From the NCBI GenBank assembly GCA_032716605.1, contig CM064523.1:39250026-39314025 (forward strand): 64,000 nt of DNA. Reading direction: 5' to 3'. Made by a program: the position numbers and the translations under genes. Each line of letters opens with the position of its first letter. Position 1 is the first letter of the stretch. Source of the DNA: Paralithodes platypus (lineage: Eukaryota > Arthropoda > Malacostraca > Decapoda > Lithodidae). A model generated the notes under the pieces. It saw only the letters and a program-made list of their open reading frames with translations. It ran no database searches and was not told the DNA's origin. Shown here in pieces: positions 54,678-64,000 of this stretch.

Positions 54678-55269
54678 TGAAAATCATTCACCAATACCTT
54701 AGACATGCATGTATTCAAAACATATTTGTTGCTAATTGACATGTCTGAAAAAAACCTCAATTCTTAAGATATATATTTATATTTTCAAAGATGTGTCATT
54801 TGTTTTTAACTTGTATGTCCGCATTTATCATCTCAGTATCTCATATCAATGGTATTATGTTTCTCGTTTGTCCAAATATCAGACTTGTTTATATTCTATG
54901 TTCTGCATTTATGTTAATATATATAATGAAGTGCAGTAATCTTATTGTTATGGACTTGCATTGTTTAAACTAAACACATTTTGAAACTGAACACAATTTA
55001 TTTGGTCTGCAAAGATTACAGTTTTTAGATATATTTAGACCAGGTTCTTTGATGAACATATTCATCTTAAAGAGCCTTCATATCCAATGTACAATGTTTA
55101 TACATTTTTGTTTTACAATAATATCAATTGTCTGTAACATGGCACAGCTATGATACACCACTATATGGCCATTGAACACATACAGCAGCAGCAATCACAT
55201 ATTTTGTATATTGAATATAGGTACAACAATGCAAGGAACTATACTTTACAATTCTTTCAAATTTTCATG
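54678..55269. other. no recognised gene
   Basis: AT-rich; may include the 3' UTR of the LINE that ends at 55270 on the minus strand. Confidence 0.35.
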
Positions 55270-56383
55270 TTATGGAATAAAACGAAAGTAAATTTGTTTT
55301 AAACTGGATTTAAAGCTCTCAATAATGTTTTTTGTTTTAATTTCATCGGACAAACTGTTATATATTTTGACACCATGGTACCGAATGTTACTTTGGGACT
55401 GTGTCGAGACCATTAGGGGCATGTGGAGATAATTCTGATATCTTAGAGAATATCTGTCATTAATATTAAGTTTAAAAAAGTCATCATTATCAATCAAGTT
55501 ATTCAAACATTTATATACAGACGTGGCACTTTGTACTTTATTTATATCATAATATTTAAGTATTCTCATGTTTAGGAAAGATTCAGTAATATGGTCTCGC
55601 CTTCTCAATCCCACCATAGTTCGTACGGCCCATTTTTGAACGTTTACTATTGGACTAAGCGCTGACTTGTTAGTGCCTCCCCACACAGTGTTACAATAGA
55701 GTATATTGTTATATAATAGGGAGTAGTAGATTAAAATAAGGGCATTTTCATCAAGAGAATCGCGTGTTAGATACAAAATCCCACATATTTTAGCGATCGT
55801 GCCTCTAACTGCGTTAATGTGGTCATGCCAGTTTAAATGTTGTTGCATTGTTACACCCAGACATTTTGTTGTGTGAACTTCGGTTAGAACAGTTTTTAAT
55901 TTCAGTGGAGATAAGGGATATATAATTATTTTGTGCCTATGGAAAATCATATAATTTGTTTTTTTAATGTTTAGGGTTAGCTTATTTGCTGATATCCAAT
56001 CACTGACAAGATTCAGTTATGTGTTCACTGTATGAATTAAAGTGTTAATATTCGAGTGACTCAGATAAAGAGTACTATCATCAGCGAATATAATATATTT
56101 TAAGAGTTTACTGGAGTTGATTATGTCATTAATGTAGATTACAAATAGAAGGGGGCCTAAAACTGAGCCTTGGGGCACACCATACGCTAATTGATAAATA
56201 TTTTATTTGAACATTCATCGTTAACTTTAACATATTGTTGACGACCTGATAAGTAACTAGTGAACCACCACCTATGTGCAACTCCCCTTACTCCGTAATA
56301 ATACAACTTATCCAATAATATATTGTGGTCAACTGTATCAAATGCTTTTGACATGTCAAGGAAGATACCAAGTGTGAAGTTAT
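55270..56383 (-). pseudogene. LINE-D reverse transcriptase, C-terminal half
   Basis: Minus strand from 56383: [20 protein letters not shown], the VPQGSVLGPLLFVIYINDI region near 56170-56110 (frame-shifted), IIFADDSTLYLSHSN (FADD) at about 56080, then an intact 226-codon piece 55950-55270 (LGVTMQQHLNWHDHINAV, LYNNILYCNTVWGG, NVQKWAVRTMVGL, ending FKSSLKQIYFRF). A Jockey/CR1-group non-LTR RT; I cannot place the clade. The part before it is displaced to 60065-60410 by the tandem array. Confidence 0.78.
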
Positions 56384-59300
56384 CAACTCTGCGTAAGCAT
56401 AGTTTGGTAACCCCCCCCCCCCCCCCCCCGTATAGTGGGTACCACACGAAAAACATGTCTGTCGTCGTCGTCGTCCGTCTGTCTCGGAACTCCTCCTAGA
56501 CCGTTGGACGGATTTTCACCAAATTTCACACAAACATTTGTTGCGTGAATGCAAAAGTCAGTCAAAAAAGATTTTTTGAATTCATGCAATAGTTATGATT
56601 TTAGGTCCAAAATATGGTTTTGACCCCCCCCCCCCAGCAATGATGGCGTTCTTAGTGTGTGAGCCCCAAAGGGGCTCCAAAGGGGCTCACACACTAAGAA
56701 CGCATTCGTTTTGGGAGCGAAAACATCTCGCTACATATTTGCTAGGTTAAGTTAGTTTAGTTGGCATTAGAAGTGATGGTAGTAATATTTGGATTTATGG
56801 TGATAGTAGTGATAATGGTAATAATTGTAGTGATGATGGTTGTAGTTGTATTGATGATGATGACAGTAGTGATGATGATGACAGTAGTAGATATGATGGT
56901 GACAGTAATAGTAATGATGGTCATAATAGTAGTGATGATGGTGACCAGTAATGATGATAGTTGTAGTGGTAATAATGACAGTAGTGATGATGGTAGTGAC
57001 TATGGTGTGAGTATTAGTGATGATGGTGAGTAGTAGTTATGATGGTGAAAGTTGTAGTGATGATGACAATAGTTGTGATGATGAAGATCATAGTAATGGT
57101 GATGATGGCAGTAGTAGTGATGATGGTGACATTAGGATACATGATGGTAATACTTGTGACAGTAGTAATGATGATGGTTATAGTAGTAGTGATAATGTTA
57201 ACAGTAGTAATGACGATTGTAAGATGGTGGTGATTATAGTAGTAATGATGGTTGATAGTTATAGTATCAATGATGATAGTAGTTATTAAGATGGTAGTCA
57301 CAATGGTTACAGTAGTAGTGATGATGGTGAGAGTAGTAGTGATGATGATCATAGTAATGGTGATGATGACTAGTTGTGATGATTGTGGCAGTTGTAGTGA
57401 TGATGGCAGTAGTAGTGATGATTGTGTTTATTGATGGTATTAGTAGTGATGATGGTAACCCATCGCAGAGTTGGGTATGCCGTTTTGATTTTGGGCAAAA
57501 CGGCACGTCTACTTTATCAACTTTGGAGTTTGGTATCGCCCCCCCCCCCCCCCCCGTTGGCGTCGCCGTTGTCGTCGGCGTTGTCGTTGTCCGTCTGTCT
57601 CGAAACTCCTCCTAGACTGTTGGACGGATTTTCACCAAATTTCACACAAACATTTGTTGCGTGAATGCGAACTTCAGTCAAAAAAGATTTTTTGAATTGA
57701 TGCAATAGTTATGATTTTAGGTCCAAAATATGGTTTTACCCCCCCCCCCCCAGCAATGATGGCGTTCTGGGGACGAAAACATCTCCCTACGTATTTGCTA
57801 GGTTAAGTTAGTTTAGTTGGCATTAGAAGTGATGGTAGTAATAGTGGGATTGATGGTGATAGTAGTGATGATGGTGATAATAGTAGTGATAATGGTTGTA
57901 GTTGTATTGATGATGTTGACAGTAGTGATGATGATGACAGTAGTAGATATGATGGTGACAGTAGTAGATATGACGGTAACAGTACTAGTAGTAGTGATGA
58001 TGGTCATAATAGTAGTGATGATGGTGACAAGTAATGATAGTTGTAGTGATAATAATGACAGTAGTGATGATGGAAGTGACGATGGTGTGAGTATTAGTGA
58101 TTATGGTGAGTAGTAGTTATGATGGTGAAAGTTGTAGTGATGATGACAATAGTTGTGATGATGAAGATCATAGTAATGGTGATGATGGCAGTAGTAGTGA
58201 TGATGGTGACAGTAGGATACATGATGGTAATACTTGTGACTGTAGTAATGATGATGGTTATAGTAGTAGTGATGATGTTAACAGTAGTAATGATGAGTGT
58301 AAGATGGTGGTGATGATAGTATTAATGCTGGTTGATAGTTGTAGTATCAATGCTAGTAGTGATTAAGATGGTAGTGACAATGGTGACAGTAGTAGTGATG
58401 ATGGTGAGAGTAGTAGTGATGATTGTAATTGTAGTAGTGATGGTGATCATATTAATGGTGATGATGACAGTAGTCGTGATGATTGTGGCGGTTGTAGTTA
58501 TGAAGGAAGTAGTAGTGATGATGGCATTAATAGTGATGATGGTAATCCATCGCAGAGTTGGGTATGCCGTTTTGATTTTGGGCAAAACGGCACGTCTACT
58601 TTATCAACTCTGCGTAAGCAGAATTTGGTATCGCCCCCCCCCCCCCCCCCCGTATAGTGGGTACCACACGAAAAAAATGTCTGTCGTCGTCCGTCTGTCT
58701 CGGAATTCCTCCTAGACCGTTGGACGGATTTTCACCAAATTTCACACGAACGTTTGTTGCATGAATGCGAACGTCAGTCAAAAAATATTTTTTGAATTTA
58801 TGCAATAGTTATGATTTTAGGTCCACAATATGGTTTTGCCCCCCCCCAGCAATGATGGCGTTCTAGGAGCGAAAACATCTCTCTACGCATTTGCTATTTT
58901 AAGTTAGTTTAGTTGGCATTAGAAGTGATGGTAGTAATATTTGGATTTATGGTGATAGTAGTGATAATGGTGAAAATAGTAGTGATGATGGTTGTAGTTG
59001 TATTGATGATGATGACAGTAGTGATGATGATGACAGTAGTAGATATGATGGTGACAGTAGTAGTAATGATGGTCATAATAGTAGTGATGATGGTGACAGT
59101 AATGATGATAGTTGTAGTGATAATAATGACAGTAGTGATGATGGGAGTGACGATGATGTGAGTATTAGTGATGATGGTGAGTAGTAGTGAGGCTGGTGAA
59201 ATTTGTAGTGATGACGATAGTTGTGGTGAAGTTCATAGTAATGGTGATGATGGCAGTAGTAGTGATGATGGTGACAGTAGAATAAATTATGGTAATATTT

Positions 59301-60063
59301 GTGACAGTAGTAATGATGATGGTTATAGTAGTAGTGATGATGTTAACAGTAGTAATGATGATTCTAAGATGGTGGTGATGATATTAGTAATGATGGTTGA
59401 TAGTTGTAGTATCAATGATGATAGTAGTGATTAAGATGCTAGTAACAATGGACAGTGATGATGGTGAGAGTATTAGTGATAATTGTAATTATAGTAGTGA
59501 TGATGATCATAGTAATGGTGATGATGACAGTACTTGTGATGATTGTGGCAGTTGTAGTGATGATGGCAGTAGTAGTGATTATTTTTATTGTAATTGATGA
59601 TGGTATTAGTAGTGATGATGGTAACCCATCGCAGAGTTGGGTATGCCGTTTTGATTTTGGGCAAAACGGCATTAGTAATGATGGTCAACTCTGCGTAAGC
59701 AGAGTGGTAATGCCCCCCCGTATAGTGGTACATGCTAACCGAAATGTCTGTCTGTCTGTCTGTCTGTCTGTCCGAGAACTCCTCCTAGTAGTAATGATGG
59801 TTGATAGTTGTAGTATCAATGATGATAGTCATTAAGATGGTAGTGACAATGGTGACAGTAGTAGTGATGATGGTGAGAGTAGTAGTGATGATTGTAATTG
59901 TAGTAGCGATGATCATAGTAATGGTGATGATGACAGTAGTCATGATAATTGTGTCAGTTGTAGTGATGATGGCAGTAATAGTGATGATTGTGATTGATGA
60001 TGGTAACCCATCGCAGAGTTGGTATGCCGTTTTGATTTTGGGCAAAACGGCACGTCTACTTTA
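56384..60063 (+). repeat. tandem array 1: HINE-like units with trinucleotide satellite core
   Basis: Four head-to-tail units: 56384-57517, 57518-58604, 58605-59685 and a shortened 59686-60063. Each full unit has: start CAACTCTGCG with a small hairpin (ACTCTGC-GTAA-GCAGAGT); a C-run and TATAGTGGGTACCACACGAA; about 200 bp of constant sequence (GGACGGATTTTCACCAAATT); a second C-run; about 650 bp of imperfect GAT/AGT trinucleotide satellite starting TTGGCATTAGAAGTGATGG; CGCAGAGTTG; and a terminal hairpin GCCGTTTTG-N8-CAAAACGGC followed by ACGTCTACTTTAT. Units are nearly identical. The array interrupts LINE-D. Confidence 0.8.
56646..56703. repeat. 58-bp hairpin in unit 1
   Basis: GCGTTCTTAGTGTGTGAGCC... 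pairs with its reverse complement ending ...CACACACTAAGAACGC (22-bp arms, loop of about 14). Absent from units 2 and 3 at the corresponding place. Confidence 0.85.
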
Positions 60064-60064
60064 T

Positions 60065-60410
60065 TATTAGTGACAAAATTAAAAAACCTTTGGTACATGT
60101 TTTTTTTCTTCTTCTAATATTTAGCTCAGTGATGGGAGGACAGAGATCGGTCGAAAATTACGTATATCATCATAGGGACCTGATTTGTGAATAGGAGTAA
60201 TTTTGGCAATTGTTAGTGGTTCGGGAAATATACCGGATGTAAGGGAAAAATTACACATATGGGCAATAAGGTGAACGAGTACTGTTACACAACGTTTTAT
60301 TAGGAACATGGGGACATTATCGTGGCCACCAGCACTGTCACGTAATGTATGTATTATACTTGTTATTTCACGTGACGTGACTGGAGTATGTTGTAGGGGA
60401 TTGGCATTAC
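60065..60410 (-). pseudogene. LINE-D reverse transcriptase, N-terminal part
   Basis: Minus strand: NPLQHTPVTSREITSIIHTL, SAGGHDNVPMFLIKRC, PLTIAKITPIHKSG, NFRPISVLPSLS, then a stop and loss of similarity. These are the RT fingers that precede the palm part at 56383. The two are separated by array 1, and the intervening GFRKxxS region is missing. Confidence 0.78.
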
Positions 60411-62139
60411 CAACTCTGCGTAAGCAGAGTTTGGTATCGCCCCACCGTATAGTGGGTACCACACGAAAAAAATGTCTGTCGTCGTCGTCCGTCTGTCTCG
60501 GAACTCCTCCTAGACCGTTGGACGGATTTTCACCAAATTTCACACAAACATTTGTTGCGTGAATGCGAACGTCAGTCAACAAAGATTTTTTGAATTTATG
60601 CAATAGTTATGATTTTAGGTCCAAAATATGGTTTAACCCAAAATGTGGTTTACCCCCCCCCCCCCCCCGCCCCAGCAATTAATGCGTTCTTAGTGTGTGA
60701 GCCCCAAAGGGGCTCACACACTAAGAACACATTCGTTCTGGGGGCGAAAACATCTCGCTACGTATTTGCTAGGTTAAGTTAGTTCAGTTGGCATTAGAAG
60801 TGATGGAAGTAACAGTGGGATTGATGGTGTTGGTGATGGTGATAATAGTAGTGATGATGGTTGTAGTTGTATTGATGATGATGACAGTAGTGATGATGAT
60901 GACAGTAGTAGATATGATGGTGACAGTAGTAGATATTTTGGTGACAGTATTAGTAGTAGTGATGGTCATAATAGTAGTGATGATGGTGAAAAGAAATTAT
61001 GATAGTTGTAGTGATAATGATGACAGTAGTAATTTTGGTAGTGACGATGGTGTGAGTATTAGTGGTGATGGTGAGTAGTATTGAGGATGGTGAAAGTTGT
61101 AGTGATGATGACAATAGTTGTGAAAATGAAGATCATAGTAATGGTGATGATGGCAGTAGTAGTGATGATGGTGATAGTAGGATACATTATGGTAATACTT
61201 GTGACAGCAGTAATGATGATGGTTATAGTAGTAGAGATGATGTTAACAGTAGTAATGATGATTGTAAGATGGTGGTGATGATATTAGTAATGATGGTTGA
61301 TAGTTGTAGTATCAATGATGATAGTAGTGATTAAGATGGTATTGACAATGGTGACAGTAGTAGTGATGATGGTCATAGTAGTAGTGATGATTGTAATTGT
61401 AGTAGTGATGATCATATTAATGGTGACGATGACTAGTCGTGATGATTGTGGCAGTTGTAGTGATTATGGCAGTAGTAGTGATGATGGTGTTTGTGATTGA
61501 TGATGGTATTATTAGTGATGATGGTATTATTAGTGATGATGGTATTATTAGTGATGATGGTGACTACTAGTAGTAGTAATGATGGTCATAATAGTAGTGA
61601 TGATGGTGACAAGTAATGATGATAGTTGTAGTGATAATAATGACAGTATTGATGCTGGTAGTGACGATGGTGTGAGTATTAGTGATGATGGTTAGTAGTA
61701 GTGAGGATGGTGAAAGTTGTAGTGATAATGAAAATAGTTGCGGTGATGAAGATCATAGTAATGGTGATGATGGTGACAGTAGGATAAATGATGGTAATAT
61801 TTGTGACAGTAGTAATGATGATGGTTATAGTAGTAGTGATGATGTTAACAGTAGTAATGTTGATTGTAAGATGGTGGTGATGATATTAGTAATGATGGTT
61901 GATAGTAGTAGTGATGATGGTGAGAGTAGTAGCGATGATTGTAATTGTAGTAGTGATGATGATCATAGTAATGGTGATGATGAAAGTAGTCGTGATGATT
62001 GTGGCAGTTGTAGTGATGATGGCAGAAGTAGTGATGATGGTGTTTGTGATTTATGAGGATATTAGTAGTGATGATGGTAACCCATCGTAGAGTTGGATAT
62101 GCCGTTTTGATTTTGGGCAAAACGGCACATGTACTTTAT
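60411..62139 (+). repeat. array 2: one long HINE-like unit
   Basis: Same start (CAACTCTGCGTAAGCAGAGT), constant region, C-runs and terminal hairpin (62101-62126, then TACTTTAT) as array 1. The satellite core is longer (60788-62080) and includes four copies of TGATGATGGTATTATTAG at about 61498-61560 and an internal restart at 61568. It separates LINE-D pieces at 60410 and 62140. Confidence 0.78.
60686..60728. repeat. 43-bp near-perfect hairpin in array 2
   Basis: GTTCTTAGTGTGTGAGCCCC, AAA, GGGGCTCACACACTAAGAAC: 20-bp perfect arms with a 3-base loop. It is the same sequence as the hairpin in unit 1. Confidence 0.9.
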
Positions 62140-62710
62140 TATATTTGGGTAAATATGAGGTGTAGGGGGCAAGGCTAGGTTTTACTTGATTTGATAAGTG
62201 TTTGCCCGACATTAGCAAAATATGCATTACATAGATTAGCTGTCGTTTCATTAGTGTTGAAGTGAATTATAATAGGTTTATGGGAATTATTAATTTTTCA
62301 TTTTAATGTGGAATTTATGACTCCAAGTGTGTTTAACATTACCAGATGATTCATTCAACTAATCTTTGTAATATTTGCATTTAGCATTTTTAGTCAGCTG
62401 AGTTACTTTTTTTTCGTAAACGTCGGTATTCCTCGCCGTAAGTTATTGGTTGTTTAACACATTTTCGCTGTAGTTTATTTCTCTGCTTGATGAACGATAA
62501 AATTTAATTTGTAATGTATGGCTTTGCTTCGTGTTGTTCTTTAATGGTTTTCGTCTTTATCGGAAAATGTTTATCGAAACACGAAGTCAATTTGTCATGA
62601 AGCAGTGCGAAACACGTGGATGGATCATTTGACTCATAAAACCTATTCCAGTTACCATTGCTCACGTCCATATGAAAATTATCTACGTTATCACTTATGC
62701 AAATCATCAA
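62140..62710 (-). pseudogene. LINE-D region upstream of RT
   Basis: Minus strand: NWNRFYESNDPSTCFALLHD, LTSCFDKHFPIKTKTIKEQH at about 62660-62530 and ETTANLCNAYFANVGQTLIK near 62250-62180, the linker between endonuclease and RT in many non-LTR elements. Frameshifts and stops lie between. The endonuclease itself is not seen. Confidence 0.65.
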
Positions 62711-63764
62711 ATAGGTTACAAAATAAGGAGTCGTTTTACATACATGTATAATCAGATTATATTGATATCTACTTTACTTCAACTCATGCATGTGAGGTTG
62801 ATGGGCCTGGTGGTCGTCGTCACCGGTGTGGCTGGTGCTGGCATTGGAGAGGGGGCGGAATGCTCGATGATCTGTGTGAATAATAGAAAAATAACACAAA
62901 CTTCAAGTTATTGATAAATTGTTTGTCGAAGACGATGGACACAAATAACAATGAAGGTACCCAATTATTGGATGATGTTTATAACTGTAATATAAATATA
63001 TGTTTGTCATTATGCAAGGCAAGTATTCTTTCAACTTCAAAAATAGGACAGCAATCATACCTTAGCCATAGTTGCAGCGGAGGCGGATTCCCTAACCAAT
63101 TCCCGATCTCCCTTCCCCTTGTACAGTCAGAAACCGCAATTTCTGAGACACTTTGATAGGGCCCAGACATGTGGAGCACATCGTTTCTGGACGACAGCCC
63201 CCTTTAACTATCACAAGGCCGCATACCTATGAACACGTTTCGAACCAATAGATGCTTCACTCAGTCTGCCATGTAAAATTATAATGCTGCTGCTATGCTA
63301 TGATCCGCATTCATATATATATGGATATACAAATGTCAAAAATACCTTTATTACATTCCTTACGTATCTACAGTAAATACGGACACGAATATTACCATAG
63401 GTTTAAAACAAAAATATGAAAATAAATACTCCCAAATTGCAAAGTGAATGAACAGGATATAGGTGTGTGTGTGTGTGTTACTCAGTTACTTGTTCGTCAA
63501 GGGGAATCCACGAAATGCGAGCTAAGCTCATTATTATCGCGCCTCCTTAACTGGGAATGTATTGCGTGAAATGCATGTTAAGTGTTTTATGTACTGTTGG
63601 AATGGCTGTGGATGTGTGTGTAGTCTGTATTTTAGCCAATTGGCGACATCGGAAACGAAGGCTTAGGGTGGATCTGTATGGTACCATTCTCACTATAGAC
63701 GGTACCGTCTCGCCCGAAGGCTTAGGTAGCCATCAGCTTAGGTGAACCATATGATACCCATCTC
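62711..63764. other. no recognised gene
   Basis: Short motif-free frames, and a (TG)n run at 63463-63478. Confidence 0.4.
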
Positions 63765-63957
63765 GCCTTGTACCATTTTTGCCAACCCCAGATGGGACGT
63801 CACGACGTCGTCCACTTATTCCAGGTACCTATTTACAGCTAGGTGAACTGAGGCTAACACATGAAAGGAGACAAGCCCAATTTGTCTCCGCCCGGCCGGG
63901 GATTGAACCCCCGACCCCTTGTGTGTGAGACGAGAGCTCTACCTACTAGGCTACGGG

Positions 63958-63958
<1 letters not shown>
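63765..63958 (-). mobile_element. tRNA-derived SINE (decapod-like)
   Basis: Minus strand: head GCCCGTAGCCTAGTAGGTAG and GGGGGTTCAATCCCCGGCCG (perfect T-arm) at about 63957-63885, followed by a body with TTCACCTAGCTGTAAATAGG and TACCTGGAATAAGTGG. Bodies of this type are common in decapod genomes (from memory). The D and T arms are well formed, but the anticodon arm is not tRNA-like. Confidence 0.75.

Positions 63959-63989
<31 letters not shown>
63959..63989. repeat. (TG)n microsatellite at the window edge
   Basis: About 15 TG units, followed by CGCGCGCG, abutting the SINE head. Confidence 0.95.
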
Positions 63990-63996
<7 letters not shown>

Positions 63997-64000
63997 CTCG

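Noticed and set aside
56761..62056. Long open frames of D/S/G-rich or M/V-rich protein
   Set aside because: They appear in several frames and on both strands because the trinucleotide satellite contains almost no stops; no domain, no start context.
63885..63957. Functional tRNA gene on the minus strand
   Set aside because: Well-formed D and T arms, but no acceptable anticodon arm, and it continues into a SINE body.

Overview
The window is repeat-dominated eukaryotic DNA, most likely from a decapod crustacean (inference). The support is the co-occurrence of Gypsy, BEL/Pao, Jockey-like, RTE and L2/CR1 elements, a tRNA-derived SINE at the right edge whose body looks like those common in decapods, a short run of the arthropod telomere motif TTAGG, and very dense CA/TA/GA microsatellites. 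I recognise no host protein-coding gene, no functional tRNA or rRNA and no CRISPR; nearly everything I can name is mobile DNA in several layers of nesting.

Layout. 1-4.5 kb: minus-strand Ty3/Gypsy element with a long open gag-pol running off the left edge. 4.5-9.8 kb: part of its LTR, two TTAA-flanked MITEs, a SINE, simple repeats. 9.8-13.2 kb: decayed BEL/Pao element carrying a SINE. 13.2-14.2 kb: 3' part of a Jockey-like LINE (here LINE-A). 15.7-26.5 kb: an old Gypsy protease relic and an unidentified reading frame split by a 1.8-kb TIR element (itself hit by a MITE) and by a complete 7.6-kb LTR retrotransposon (18550-26167) with 5-bp target duplication and nearly identical LTRs. 26.6-29.2 kb: 5'-truncated RTE LINE. 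29.2-31.1 kb: LINE tails. 31.7-37.0 kb: about 5.25 kb bounded by about 1.1-kb imperfect inverted repeats. 37.4-42.7 kb: an RTE fragment split by LINE-A, then another LINE-A copy split by AT-rich DNA and a MITE. 43.0-51.0 kb: a plus-strand LINE-A split by a near full-length L2/CR1 LINE and by a MITE. 51-55 kb: mostly unassigned, AT-rich. 55.3-62.7 kb: a minus-strand LINE broken twice by the same satellite-cored repeat family. 63.8-64 kb: SINE.

How it works together. Both Gypsy elements place integrase before reverse transcriptase (protease-integrase-RT-RNase H), the Copia-like order of the Gmr1 group, and their primer-binding sites share an eight-base start. The complete element's LTR also carries eight alternating GAA/TTC pentamers in exact 5-bp phase, about 65 bp upstream of a TATA box on the transcribed strand, the layout of a heat-shock promoter. 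Its gag and pol are in one frame separated by a single UGA. These three features make it the most interesting object here. The second is the 56.4-62.1 kb array, whose units have the architecture of Helentron-associated (HINE-like) non-autonomous elements. The third is a set of TTAA-flanked MITEs whose insertion points can be checked because removing them rejoins interrupted LINE reading frames.
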